Assembly: GCA_025056745.1 (NCBI GenBank)
Contig: JANWVQ010000091.1
Location: 1 to 64,000, forward strand
Reading direction: 5' to 3'
From: Ignavibacterium sp.
GTDB lineage: Bacteria > Bacteroidota > Ignavibacteria > Ignavibacteriales > Ignavibacteriaceae
DNA: 64,000 nt
Below the pieces are notes generated by a model. That model searched no databases. It saw only the letters and a program-made list of their open reading frames with translations, and was not told where the DNA came from. A program made the position numbers and the translations under genes. Positions within the stretch are counted from its first letter, which is position 1, and each line of letters begins with the position of its first letter. Below, in pieces: positions 1 through 9,281 of this stretch.

Positions 1-480
1 ATGAATCTGTTGCTGAGTTTTCACTATTAATTCGTTCTAATGATTTGCCATTGCTTCCACCCCACCTTGAGAAGTATTGAAGTGAATCAATAACACGATT
101 TAATGAGTCAAGTAAAATAATTTTATCATCGCTATTATTTAATGATGGAAAAGTTCTGATCAGTATTTTAGAAGATATTTGATATAGATTAAATATTATT
201 GAATCTTTTGCGATCACTAGAAACTCTTCTGGTTGAAGAATTATATTCGTTGTTACAACTCTTTGTGTATCAACAGCATCGGCAATTTTATAATTAAACA
301 AGTTAATAGACTTACTTGAGCGATTATAAATCTCTATCCACTCTGGTTCTGGACTCTGCGGAGCATACATTATTTCATTTATTATTAAATCATTACGAAC
401 TTCGTTTATTGAAACACCATTCACTGAAGCAAAAGAAATGTTATTTGTTGTATCATCATCTGATAAATCTTGTAGATATA
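1..480 (-). pseudogene. Out-of-frame continuation of the lamin-tail-domain surface protein gene (partial)
   Basis: The minus strand from about 480 down to base 1 is open in a different frame from the upstream ORF. It encodes another lamin-tail domain, beginning about LQDLSDDDTTNN and containing NEIMYAPQSPEPEWIEIYN. That is nearly identical to the second lamin-tail domain of the upstream part (NEIMYAPTSPQPEWVELLN). The reading therefore continues across a frame break near 476-480, where the minus strand reads TTTATATCTAC. Removing one TA dinucleotide there joins NRYIY directly to LQDLSDDD. The fragment runs off the left edge, so its end (possibly a T9SS tail) cannot be seen. It could be a true pseudogene or a sequencing error. 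Confidence 0.8.
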
Positions 481-2142
481 AATGTATCTGTTCATACCTT
501 CATCAAAAACATTTGTGTTGATATTTACTGTAACACTATCGTTTATATTCAATGCTTGTACAATAGTTTGTTTAATAAGTTCATTAGTTTGTGGAATTGA
601 ATCTTGATTTGCATCTCGATATAAAAGTAACGTTGATGTTGGTATAAAATTCAAACCAATATTTTTAACAGTAGCTTTGAAAAGAATTTCTTCTCCAAGT
701 ATTGCATAATTTTTATCTGATTTGAAAGAAGTTATTGCAAGGTCATATTCTTTCGGAGTTACCGAATTAATTTTTCCAGGAGTTGCTCTGAAAGGACTTG
801 TAGAAGTTCTCCAATTAGTTGGATCATTACTTGGATTATCTTTTGAAATTCTTTCAAGCGAACGTCCACCTATGTTACCACCCCAAGATGGCAAATAAAA
901 AAGTGAATCAATTATAAATCCAAGTGAATCCTTTATTACTACTGCATCACCATTATTATTCAACGCTGGAATTGATGCTCTTATTATTCTTGACGGAATT
1001 TGAAAATAATTTATGATGGAAGAATCTGCAGTAATAACAACAAAAGAGTCTGGTTGCAAAATAAAATCCTGTGAGGTAATTAGAACTGATGAAGTTGCAT
1101 CAAATAATCTCCAACGTTTGAGATTTATAGGATTACTGCTTTTATTCAATAGCTCCACCCACTCTGGTTGTGGAGAAGTCGGAGCATACATAATCTCATT
1201 AATTATAATATCATTAAACTGTGCTCCTGGTGGATTAACAGTAAATCTTCCTACTCTTCTGTTGTTTATTGGATTTTCATCTTCGTTAAATACTACCAAA
1301 GCAATTATTTGATAAGTTCCAACCTGAGGAGAAATTAAAGTGTGCGTTACTGTTATTGAATCATTGCTTACAAGGTTAGAATAATTTTGTTGAAAGATAA
1401 GCTCATTATTTTGAGCAGTTGAATCAAAGTTGATATCGTTATAAAATCTAACAAAAAAATTCTGAGCTGATAATATTCCAGGATTTTTTACTTGGGCAAT
1501 TATATCTACATTATTTCCAATAACCGGAAACTCTGGATTAAATTTCAAAGAACTTAATTGTAAATCATAATTCGATGGAGAAACAGAATTTTTGAAACCA
1601 GGTGTTCCATTGGCAACTAAAGAATTTGCCCAGTTTGTTTGAGAAGAATCTCTGTTCATTAAAATTTTTTCATCTGAAAAAGAAGTTGAATTATTCGCAG
1701 AGTATGTATAAGCATCAATTGTATCATTGTTTGCTCTTAATAACCAGACTGGTCTGCTTGTAGTGTTAGCCATTCCTGAGGTTCCAAATGAATTATCAGC
1801 AATTTTAAGAATCAAAGCATTAGCAGGGACTAAACCAGAGTAAATTCCACTCGATAAATTATAATCATTTTCAAAAATAATTGCGTAAGATTTGGGTGGT
1901 AGAACTGTTCCAAAACCTGCATCAACAATTTGGTCAGGAGTTGAAGTATAGTATTTAATCTTCCAGCCGTTGAGATTTATAGATTGAGTCGAGCTCAAAT
2001 TATAAAGCTCAATAAATTCATTGTTACCACTAATAGGATTAAACATTACTTCAGATATAATAATCGAAGTATCTGTTTGTGAAGAAACGAACTTTGTAAA
2101 AAGAAAAGTAAAAATTATGAGGAACATTTTTTTCATAATCAT
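421..2142 (-). CDS. Secreted lamin-tail-domain/CARDB-like surface protein, frame-broken at its 3' end
   Basis: A 573-residue ORF with an N-terminal signal peptide (MKKMFLIIFTFLF, cleavage near SSQ). It shows alternating lamin-tail domains (about 25-150 and 310-420, with NEIMYAPTSP and PEWVELLN) and CARDB-like beta-sandwich repeats (about 195-300 and 465-540, each starting YDL..). Such proteins are usually extracellular, often T9SS cargo. The last 22 or so residues (after FDEGMNRYIYI) look unlike the repeats and end at a stop at 421, because the frame shifts near 476-480. The real protein would continue with a further lamin-tail domain past base 1. The gene lies 11 bases downstream of the SDR gene on the same strand, so the two are probably cotranscribed. 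Function beyond surface exposure is unknown. Confidence 0.8.
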   Translation of the reverse strand: MIMKKMFLIIFTFLFTKFVSSQTDTSIIISEVMFNPISGNNEFIELYNLSSTQSINLNGWKIKYYTSTPDQIVDAGFGTVLPPKSYAIIFENDYNLSSGIYSGLVPANALILKIADNSFGTSGMANTTSRPVWLLRANNDTIDAYTYSANNSTSFSDEKILMNRDSSQTNWANSLVANGTPGFKNSVSPSNYDLQLSSLKFNPEFPVIGNNVDIIAQVKNPGILSAQNFFVRFYNDINFDSTAQNNELIFQQNYSNLVSNDSITVTHTLISPQVGTYQIIALVVFNEDENPINNRRVGRFTVNPPGAQFNDIIINEIMYAPTSPQPEWVELLNKSSNPINLKRWRLFDATSSVLITSQDFILQPDSFVVITADSSIINYFQIPSRIIRASIPALNNNGDAVVIKDSLGFIIDSLFYLPSWGGNIGGRSLERISKDNPSNDPTNWRTSTSPFRATPGKINSVTPKEYDLAITSFKSDKNYAILGEEILFKATVKNIGLNFIPTSTLLLYRDANQDSIPQTNELIKQTIVQALNINDSVTVNINTNVFDEGMNRYIYIYKIYQMMIQQITFLLLQ

Positions 2143-2153
2143 TAATCTTTTTG

Positions 2154-2924
2154 TTAGCGTGGTTTTGGTTTTTGAGAAGCAAAATATTCAAAGATTCCAT
2201 TCGGTAAAATTTTTAGAATCTTTACCATAAGGCTCAGAAGAAATGGAAATTCAATAACCCGTTTATTCTTTTTAATTCCATCAAGAATAATCTCTGCTGC
2301 TTTTTCAGGTTCCATTAGTAATGGCATATAGAATTCATTTTTATCTGTCATCGGAGTTCGAACAAATCCAGGTCTCACAGTTATAACAGAGATGTTGTGT
2401 TTTTTAAGTTCTACTCTCAAACTCTCTAAAAAAATTGTCAAAGCTGATTTGCTAGCACAGTAAAATCCACTTCCGGGGAATCCACGTGTATCTGCAAGAC
2501 TTGATACCCCAACAATCATTCCTGCTTTTCTTTTGATAAAATCTTCTTTAAGTAAGTGAACGAAATTTACAACTCCGAAAAAATTAGTTTCAAAAATTTC
2601 TCTTGCTTTATCAATCTCAAAATTGCTTTCGCTCATCCGATAACTTACTCCAGAGTTAAGTATTGCAATATCAATTTCGCCCAAATCTGATTTTACTTGA
2701 TTATAAACTGATTGAACTTCATTAAAATCTCTGACATCACATTTATATGAAATAATCTTGGATGAAGGATTTATTTGATTGATTAAATCATCAAGTAATT
2801 CTTTTCTTCTTGAGAGAATTGCGAGATTAGCATTTTCATTTGCAAGTTTTTTAACAAGCTCTCTACCGATTCCAGTTGATGCTCCTGTTAGAAGAATAAC
2901 TTTGTTCGTTAAATTGATTTTCAT
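2154..2924 (-). CDS. Short-chain dehydrogenase/reductase (SDR), classical type
   Basis: A 256-residue NAD(P)-dependent oxidoreductase with a Rossmann fold. The cofactor motif TGASTGIG is at about residues 14-21, the catalytic Ser lies in VSSLADT (about 140) and the YxxxK pair in YCASKSAL (about 155). The usual NNAG is LNSG. Length is typical for classical SDRs. The pattern resembles the DltE/YqjQ-like SDRs, which act on lipid or carbonyl substrates; the substrate cannot be told from sequence. It is the first gene of a leftward pair with the lamin-tail-domain gene and is divergent from surE. Confidence 0.85.
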   Translation of the reverse strand: MKINLTNKVILLTGASTGIGRELVKKLANENANLAILSRRKELLDDLINQINPSSKIISYKCDVRDFNEVQSVYNQVKSDLGEIDIAILNSGVSYRMSESNFEIDKAREIFETNFFGVVNFVHLLKEDFIKRKAGMIVGVSSLADTRGFPGSGFYCASKSALTIFLESLRVELKKHNISVITVRPGFVRTPMTDKNEFYMPLLMEPEKAAEIILDGIKKNKRVIEFPFLLSLMVKILKILPNGIFEYFASQKPKPR

Positions 2925-3037
2925 ATTTAATAAATTCTTAAATCTATTGTTTAATATTAAGAAATGAAAAGTTTATTTACTAAAATTTTTTTATCATTGG
3001 TATATTTCGAGATGTAAAAATAAAAAAGGAAAACAAG

Positions 3038-3820
3038 TTGAGAATCTTAGTTTCAAATGACGATGGAATTGATTCTGCAGGCATTTATGCACTCGTCAAT
3101 TCTTTAAAGGAAATTGCTGATGTAACAGTAGTAGCTCCTCATAAAGAACAAAGCGCAGTTGGTCACGCAATCACAATGCAAACTCCACTGCGTGTTTTTG
3201 AGTACCATCGGGATGGAAAATTTTTTGGTTATGCGATTGATGGAACACCAGCTGATTGCGTTAAAATCGGTATAAGAAATTTGATGTCAGAACCACCTGA
3301 TATTGTGGTATCAGGCATAAATCACGGTTCAAATACTGCAGTCAATATAATCTATTCTGGTACTGTTTCAGCAGCAAGAGAAGCAGCTATAATGGACTTT
3401 CCTGCAATGGCAATATCAATTACAAGTCATTCGGTAAAAGATTTTTCTTTCGCGGCTAAAATTGCTAAGAAATTAGTATTAGAAATTTATAAAAATGGAT
3501 TACCAAATGGCACAATGTTGAATGTAAATGTTCCAAACGTCCCTGAAAGTGAAATAGCTGGAATTCTGATCACTAAACAGGGTAAATCAAAGTGGGACGA
3601 TATCTACGAAAAAAGAGTAGATCCTTACGGAAGAAATTATTATTGGCTTACAGGAAACCTTGTTGAACTCGATGATTCAATTGAATTTGATCAAATCGCA
3701 ATTAAAAATAAGTATGTATCAATAACTCCAATTCATTTCGATCTAACAGATTATCAAATGTATGAAAAGATGAAACAGTGGGATGTTGAGAAACTATTAG
3801 CTCAAAAAGTTGAGAAGTGA
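3038..3820 (+). CDS. surE: 5'/3'-nucleotidase SurE
   Basis: A 260-residue SurE-family metal-dependent phosphatase. SurE removes phosphate from nucleoside 5'- and 3'-monophosphates in the cytoplasm and is linked to stationary-phase survival. The diagnostic N-terminus RILVSNDDGI carries the metal-binding Asp pair. The HKEQSAVGHAIT loop and the VSGINHGSN motif follow, then the metal-binding Asn region. The start is TTG at 3038, supported by an AAAAAGGA ribosome site about 6 bases upstream. The next gene begins 62 bases downstream and has no obvious functional link. Confidence 0.95.
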   Translation: MRILVSNDDGIDSAGIYALVNSLKEIADVTVVAPHKEQSAVGHAITMQTPLRVFEYHRDGKFFGYAIDGTPADCVKIGIRNLMSEPPDIVVSGINHGSNTAVNIIYSGTVSAAREAAIMDFPAMAISITSHSVKDFSFAAKIAKKLVLEIYKNGLPNGTMLNVNVPNVPESEIAGILITKQGKSKWDDIYEKRVDPYGRNYYWLTGNLVELDDSIEFDQIAIKNKYVSITPIHFDLTDYQMYEKMKQWDVEKLLAQKVEK

Positions 3821-3882
3821 TTTTATTTGAAGTATAAAAATTTTTATTCATTCTGTTTGATTTTGTAAACTTAATTTTTGAT

Positions 3883-6036
3883 ATGTTCGGATATGATAAA
3901 ATAAACATCTCGCTTTCAATTCATTGGTTAATAGTAATCTTGATAATAGTTGCTGCTCTGATTTTTACAATTTATTCTTACAGATATACTTTACCACCAA
4001 TATCTAATCTCAAGAAATTTTTTCTGATTCTCTTGAGGTTCTCAGCTTTGATGTTATTGATTTCAATTTTCTTTGAGCCTGTAGCATACCTTCAAAAGAA
4101 AGATGAGATTCAACCAATTCATTTGGTTTTCATTGATAATAGCAAATCATTATCATCAATCGAAAATCAAAACGAGCTTAATCAAATAGTGAATGAGTTG
4201 GTTAATACAAAGTCTATTTTTGATAAAAACCAAATCAGAGTTTTTACATTTGGTTCAGATGTTAAAGAATTAAAATCAAATGAGGTTTCGCAAATTACTT
4301 TCAATGAGAAATCAACTAATCTATCTAAAGTTTTCAGATTAAATGAAATTATTAAAGATGAGAAACAAAGTTTAAGTATTGCATCAATTACATTATTAAC
4401 AGATGGAATCATAACAGATGGAATTAATCCAACTTATCAAGCTGAGAAACTTGGCTTTCCAATTTTCATTTTTGCTGTAGGAGATAGTTCAAGAAAAAAA
4501 GATGTAATTATTAAAAATGTTTTGTTCAATGAAAATACTTACATTGGAAAACCAACTACAATATCAGTAACAATTAATAATGTTGGATTTAGCAACAGCT
4601 CTGTGAACATCTCTTTAATCGAAGAAAGTAAAGTTTTAGATAGACAAATCATTCAGCTCAATGAATCAGGAGTTAACACAGTTACATTTAATTATACACC
4701 GAAAGATAAAGGTGAAAAAAAGCTTCAACTAAAAATTGATCCTTTAGAAAACGAATCAAATAAGAACAACAATTCTTATCCTTTCTTTCTGAAAGTTGAT
4801 GATGAAAAGTCCAAAGTACTAATTTTAACTGGTTCACCTAATGCGGATTTTAGTTTCATAAAAAGAGTTTTAGAGACTGAGGAAAGCTTCGTTGTTAATT
4901 CAGTTACTCAGATTGGCTCTGATAAATTTTTAGAAGAAAATATTAAATCAAAAATCGATAGTGCAGATGTTTTGTTCTTAATAAGTTTTCCAAATAAATT
5001 TACTTCGACAGAGGTTTTTAACACTGTTAAGAATAAAATTCTTAATCAGAGAACTCCATTCTTTATTTTAATCAATAATGATATTGATTTTAACAAACTC
5101 AAATTAATAGAAACTGAACTTCCTGTAAAACTCGAAAATATTTCTGATAATTATATTAAAGCTCAGCCCGACATCAATTTTACAGGTTCAGATAGAATGG
5201 ATTTGATAAACAACATAACTGATGATAAGTGGAATAAATTACCACCAGTTTTATATCCTCCAAATCTTGTTTCTCCAAAAACAGAAAGCAGAGTAATAAG
5301 TTTTATCAAGGTTGAAACAAACAGATTAAAATTTCCATTAATAATTCAAAGGTCAATTGCTTCATCGAGAAGTATAGCATTTGTTGGAAAAGAATTTTGG
5401 AGATGGAAACTTCAAACAAATTCAGACAATTTTGTTTTTGATAATTTAATTCTAAATTCATCAAAATGGTTAAATGTTAAAGAAGATAATAGACAATTTA
5501 GAGTCAGAACATTAAAGAAATTTTATTCAACTAATGATGAAATAGAATTTGTTGCAGAGCTTTACGATGAATTGTTAAATCCATTAGATAATGCAGAAAT
5601 TGAAGTTGAAATAAGAAATCAGAATGATGTTAAAACTTTGCAACTTTCAAATCTTAGCAATGGATTATATGAAGGGAAAATTACTTTGAACAAATCTGGA
5701 GATTATTCCTTCAATGCAAAAGCAAAAATTAAAAATTCTGTTTTACACAAAGCTTATGGAAAATTCAATGTTGGTGATGTTGATATCGAAATGATTGATT
5801 TAAGAATGAATTACGAATTTCTTTCTGAATTAGCTAAAAGAACTGATGGCAAAGTTTTTTCATTAGATGAATATGATTCATACATAAATAAACTTAAAGA
5901 GATAAACCAAAAATTTTCAAAAGTAAAAACATTTGAGTCACAAATAAAATTATGGTCAAATGAGTTCATTCTGATAATTGTAATTTTACTTCTCGGAATA
6001 GAATGGCTACTGAGAAAAATGTTTAGTCTATTATGA
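3883..6036 (+). CDS. VWA-domain membrane protein, function unknown
   Basis: A 717-residue protein with two N-terminal membrane segments (about 11-29 and 43-65). A von Willebrand A-like domain (about 80-205) follows, with a MIDAS-like DNSKS motif near 90. Next come a CARDB-like beta domain (about 210-305), a region resembling a class I glutamine-amidotransferase-like fold (about 310-500) and a C-terminal membrane segment (about 690-710). Such large VWA proteins are common in Bacteroidota and their role is not established. Its stop overlaps the comF start by 4 bases (ATGA), so the two are probably translationally coupled. I see no strong ribosome site at the ATG. Confidence 0.7.
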   Translation: MFGYDKINISLSIHWLIVILIIVAALIFTIYSYRYTLPPISNLKKFFLILLRFSALMLLISIFFEPVAYLQKKDEIQPIHLVFIDNSKSLSSIENQNELNQIVNELVNTKSIFDKNQIRVFTFGSDVKELKSNEVSQITFNEKSTNLSKVFRLNEIIKDEKQSLSIASITLLTDGIITDGINPTYQAEKLGFPIFIFAVGDSSRKKDVIIKNVLFNENTYIGKPTTISVTINNVGFSNSSVNISLIEESKVLDRQIIQLNESGVNTVTFNYTPKDKGEKKLQLKIDPLENESNKNNNSYPFFLKVDDEKSKVLILTGSPNADFSFIKRVLETEESFVVNSVTQIGSDKFLEENIKSKIDSADVLFLISFPNKFTSTEVFNTVKNKILNQRTPFFILINNDIDFNKLKLIETELPVKLENISDNYIKAQPDINFTGSDRMDLINNITDDKWNKLPPVLYPPNLVSPKTESRVISFIKVETNRLKFPLIIQRSIASSRSIAFVGKEFWRWKLQTNSDNFVFDNLILNSSKWLNVKEDNRQFRVRTLKKFYSTNDEIEFVAELYDELLNPLDNAEIEVEIRNQNDVKTLQLSNLSNGLYEGKITLNKSGDYSFNAKAKIKNSVLHKAYGKFNVGDVDIEMIDLRMNYEFLSELAKRTDGKVFSLDEYDSYINKLKEINQKFSKVKTFESQIKLWSNEFILIIVILLLGIEWLLRKMFSLL

Positions 6037-6764
6037 TTAAAAAAGTAGATTATCCATTTTACTTTCAATCTGAGTTGAATAAAAAATTTAATATCGTCTT
6101 TGACTTTTTTCTACCAAGACTTTGTCCTTGTTGTAACAAAAAACTTAATTTTAATGAAACAATAATTTGTATAAAATGTTTCTTCGAATTAGAAAAGACA
6201 AATGAATATTTAATTAAATCTGAATATCAAAATAAATTTCAGGAATGTGGTTTAATCGATGAGTTCAAAGCTGCATTCGTTTTTAGGCAAGAATCTCCTG
6301 TGCAATTCTTACTACATTCGCTTAAATATGATAAAAGATTTTTAGTTGGAATTTTTCTTGGAAGATTGTTAGCAAAATTTTTTCTTGATGAAATAAAGAG
6401 TTGGAATGCTGACTTTATAATTCCAGTTCCACTTCATAGATTGAAAAAAGCTGAACGCAGTTTTAATCAGTCTGAGTATATTGCAAAAGGGATTAGTAGA
6501 GAAACAAATGTTAAAATCAAAACTAAATTGCTGAAGAGAAAAAGATTTACTGAAACACAAACTCATTTGAGTCAAATTGAAAGAATGCAAAATGTTAAGA
6601 ACGCTTTTGAAGTTAAAAATGCTCTCTCAATAAAAGGTAAAAAGATCATTTTAGTTGATGATGTAGTAACAACTGGTTCTACAATTAATGAATGTGCAAA
6701 GGTTGTTAAAGATGCTGGAGCAGAAAAAATCTATGGATTGTTTGTCGCAACTGTTCCTCATTAG
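6033..6764 (+). CDS. comF: ComF family phosphoribosyltransferase-like protein
   Basis: A 243-residue ComF-family protein, known in other bacteria for a role in DNA uptake and processing during natural transformation. An N-terminal zinc-finger-like segment has CPCC (about 29-32) and CIKC (about 46-49). A type I phosphoribosyltransferase domain follows, with the PRPP loop in ILVDDVVTTGST (about 208-219). The motifs PVPLHRLKKAERSFNQS and RFTETQTHLSQIERMQN are typical of the family. It overlaps the upstream VWA gene by 4 bases and converges with argS. No other competence gene is present in the window. Confidence 0.92.
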   Translation: MIKKVDYPFYFQSELNKKFNIVFDFFLPRLCPCCNKKLNFNETIICIKCFFELEKTNEYLIKSEYQNKFQECGLIDEFKAAFVFRQESPVQFLLHSLKYDKRFLVGIFLGRLLAKFFLDEIKSWNADFIIPVPLHRLKKAERSFNQSEYIAKGISRETNVKIKTKLLKRKRFTETQTHLSQIERMQNVKNAFEVKNALSIKGKKIILVDDVVTTGSTINECAKVVKDAGAEKIYGLFVATVPH

Positions 6765-6776
6765 AAACAAAATAAA

Positions 6777-8405
6777 TCACATTTTTTCTGGTGCACTGAC
6801 TCCAAGTATTGTTAATCCATTCTTTAAAACTGTTTTAACTGCAATTATCAGTGCTAATCTAGCTTCAGCAATATTTTTTTCTGAACCAAGAATTCTTCTG
6901 AAAGTATAAAATTTATGAAACGCTGCAGCCAAATCTTCTAAATAAAAACAAATTCTATGTGCTTCGAAATTTTCAGCAGCCATTAAAACTTCTTCTTCAA
7001 ATCTGTTAAGTTTTTTGAGTAAATCTTTTTCTTCTTCAGTTTTTAGCAAATCTAAGTTTTCAATAGATGGTTTGAGATTTTCATTTTCCACTGTTCTAAT
7101 TATAGAACAAATTCTTGCGTGAGCATATTGAAGGTAGAATACAGGATTTTCATCTGATTGTTTTTTAGCAAGAGTCAAATCAAAATTCATATGAGAAGAA
7201 ATATTACGCATATTAAAAAAATAACGAACCACATCTTTACCGACTTCATCAATCAATTCATCAAGAGTAATGTAATTTGCTTTGCGAGTGGACATCTTAA
7301 CGATTTCACCATCTTTGATTATAGTAACAAATTGATGAATCAACACTTTCACTTTTTCTGTGTCATAATCTAAAGCTCTCAATGCTGCCAAAACATCTGG
7401 ATATGTTGCAGCGTGATCGGAACCGAAAAGATCAACAATTAAATCATAACCTCGATTAAATTTTGTTATGTGATAGGCAATATCCGGAAGCCTGTATGTT
7501 GGCTCTCCTGTGGATTTAACAATTACCTTGTCTTGTTCTTGTCCTAATGAAGTTAATTTTAACCAAATTGCACCGTCTTTATGATAACTCAAATTTTTTT
7601 GTTCAAAAACTTTCAGAAGGTCAGAAATATTTCCTTCATCATAAAGAGATTTTTCATTATAAAATATTTTGTGATTGATATTCAAAGAAGAGAGAGTTTT
7701 TTTTATATCATCAAATATTTCTTTTTCAGCGACTTCTTTGAAAATTCCTTCAGCCGATTCATTTTTTAATTTATCGGAATATTCATTGAAAAGTTTTTGG
7801 GCGATATCTTTAATATAATCACCTTGATAGTAATCCTCTGGAAAATCAACTTTCTCGCCGAGCAATTCGAGATAACGCAGCCTAACCGAATCTCCAAGCA
7901 CGCGCATTTGTCTGCCTGCATTATTAAAGTAATATTCTCTGTCAACCTTATAACCAACCCATTCTAAGAGATTTGCAATCGTATCACCAATTACTGCATT
8001 TCTTCCGTGGCCGACAGTTAAGGGTCCGGTAGGATTAGCAGAAACAAATTCGACATTTGCTTTTTTGCCAGAGTATTTCTCCGATTTTCCAAAGTTATCT
8101 TTTTTATCAAGTATTTTGGGGATAATGTAAGTCAGATAATTTGGATTGAAGAAAAAATTTATAAATCCTGCTCCGGCAATTTCAACTTTTGAAATTAGAT
8201 TATCATCGAATTTGATTTTTGATAAAATATCATTTGCTACTTCACGGGGATTTTTTCGTAACTTTTTAGCCAGTTGCATCGCAATGTTTGTTGAAAGGTC
8301 TCCGTGGAGTTCTGATTTAGGAATTTCAAAAATTAATTGAGTTTCCTTTAATTCTGGAATTTGTGTTTCAAGCTCTTTGAAAACGGATATTAAATATTCT
8401 TTCAA
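6777..8405 (-). CDS. argS: Arginyl-tRNA synthetase
   Basis: A 542-residue class I aminoacyl-tRNA synthetase that attaches arginine to tRNA-Arg. The N-terminal Add-1 domain occupies about 1-85. The HIGH-type motif is ANPTGPLTVGHGRN (about 122-135). A degenerate KMSK-like loop (KMSTRKANYITLDEL) lies near 375, and the DALR anticodon-binding domain is at the C-terminus (about 425-542). The start is TTG at 8405, with a GAGAG ribosome site about 6 bases upstream. It is the last gene of a leftward operon after rsfS (17-base gap). Confidence 0.96.
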   Translation of the reverse strand: MKEYLISVFKELETQIPELKETQLIFEIPKSELHGDLSTNIAMQLAKKLRKNPREVANDILSKIKFDDNLISKVEIAGAGFINFFFNPNYLTYIIPKILDKKDNFGKSEKYSGKKANVEFVSANPTGPLTVGHGRNAVIGDTIANLLEWVGYKVDREYYFNNAGRQMRVLGDSVRLRYLELLGEKVDFPEDYYQGDYIKDIAQKLFNEYSDKLKNESAEGIFKEVAEKEIFDDIKKTLSSLNINHKIFYNEKSLYDEGNISDLLKVFEQKNLSYHKDGAIWLKLTSLGQEQDKVIVKSTGEPTYRLPDIAYHITKFNRGYDLIVDLFGSDHAATYPDVLAALRALDYDTEKVKVLIHQFVTIIKDGEIVKMSTRKANYITLDELIDEVGKDVVRYFFNMRNISSHMNFDLTLAKKQSDENPVFYLQYAHARICSIIRTVENENLKPSIENLDLLKTEEEKDLLKKLNRFEEEVLMAAENFEAHRICFYLEDLAAAFHKFYTFRRILGSEKNIAEARLALIIAVKTVLKNGLTILGVSAPEKM

Positions 8406-8422
8406 TATAAATCTCTCATCGA

Positions 8423-8794
8423 CTATTTTATGTTTGCTTTTTTAAGCGCAGGATCTTCAACTTCCCAGGATGGAGCATCGCCCCAAAGCCTTTCGAGATT
8501 GTAATATTCTCTTGCTTCTTTTCTAAATATGTGAACTACTACGTCAATATAATCTAATAAAACCCATTGCAAAGCCCTCAGTCCCTCAATGTGCCAACAG
8601 CGAATTCCTTGCTCTCTTAGTTTTTCATCTATTTCATCTGTTATTGCTTTTACTTGAGTGTCTGAGTCAGCAGAGCATATTACGAAATAGTCTGCGAATA
8701 CAGCAATGCCTCTAAGATCAATAATTTTTACGTCGTAACCTTTTTTATTAAAACATAACTCTGCAATTTTTTGAGCTAATTGTTGAGCTTCCAA
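8423..8794 (-). CDS. rsfS: Ribosome silencing factor RsfS
   Basis: A 123-residue RsfS/Iojap protein, known to bind ribosomal protein L14 on the 50S subunit and block subunit joining when nutrients are short. The motifs DVKIIDLRGI, FADYFVICSADSDTQVKAI, WVLLDYIDVVVHIF and YYNLERLWGDAP are diagnostic. The start is TTG at 8794. An in-frame TAA lies directly upstream, so no longer start is possible, and an AAGGTG ribosome site sits 6 bases before it. It lies 5 bases downstream of the LytR_C-domain gene. Confidence 0.95.
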   Translation of the reverse strand: MEAQQLAQKIAELCFNKKGYDVKIIDLRGIAVFADYFVICSADSDTQVKAITDEIDEKLREQGIRCWHIEGLRALQWVLLDYIDVVVHIFRKEAREYYNLERLWGDAPSWEVEDPALKKANIK

Positions 8795-8799
8795 TTAAG

Positions 8800-9267
8800 T
8801 CACCTTTTTAAGTAATTATTAAAATCTTTTCCAATTACAAATGTAACATCGAGAAAATAATTTTTATTAAAATGCTGAATTACATTTTGGATTGGAACTC
8901 CTAATGATTCAGCGACAGCTAAAGCATATTTTTTATCGCCGATTCGATCAATAATGAAGGTAGTATCAACATCGAAAGAGTAGTAATTTCCAACTTTAAC
9001 AACATCAAAATTTTTTGAACGCAGTAGATCAGTAAATTTTTCAGCAACTCCTGATGTTCCACAACCGTTCAAAACTTCAACAGTTGGAATTTTATCTAGG
9101 GTCTTTTTAGTAATTGGCTTTACATCAAATGATGAATGTAACTTTTGAAAGATTGAATAGAGTAAAAAAATTAAAAATAGAGAAAGAATGATGTTTGAAA
9201 TAAGAACAAATACGTTTTTATTTATTGAAAAATTTTTTTTTGTTTTTAAAGTATTCTGCGATTTAAT
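8800..9267 (-). CDS. Membrane-anchored LytR C-terminal (LytR_C) domain protein, ATT start
   Basis: About 155 residues with the extended start. A short basic N-terminus is followed by one membrane segment (about 20-38, VFVLISNIILSLFLIFLL) and a LytR_C-type domain (about 65-155) with VEVLNGCGTSGVAEKFTDLL. This domain occurs in cell-envelope proteins of the LytR-CpsA-Psr group and alone in anchored proteins; its role is not established. The frame contains no ATG, GTG or TTG between its upstream in-frame stop and a TTG at 9072, and that TTG would remove the membrane anchor. A strong GGGAGGGAG ribosome site lies just before an in-frame ATT at 9267, so ATT initiation is inferred. Confidence 0.7.
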   Translation of the reverse strand: MKSQNTLKTKKNFSINKNVFVLISNIILSLFLIFLLYSIFQKLHSSFDVKPITKKTLDKIPTVEVLNGCGTSGVAEKFTDLLRSKNFDVVKVGNYYSFDVDTTFIIDRIGDKKYALAVAESLGVPIQNVIQHFNKNYFLDVTFVIGKDFNNYLKR

Positions 9268-9281
9268 TTTCTCCCTCCCGA

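Noticed and set aside
8800-9072. Start of the LytR_C gene at TTG 9072
   Set aside because: No ribosome site there, and it removes a clear membrane helix encoded in frame upstream behind a strong ribosome site.
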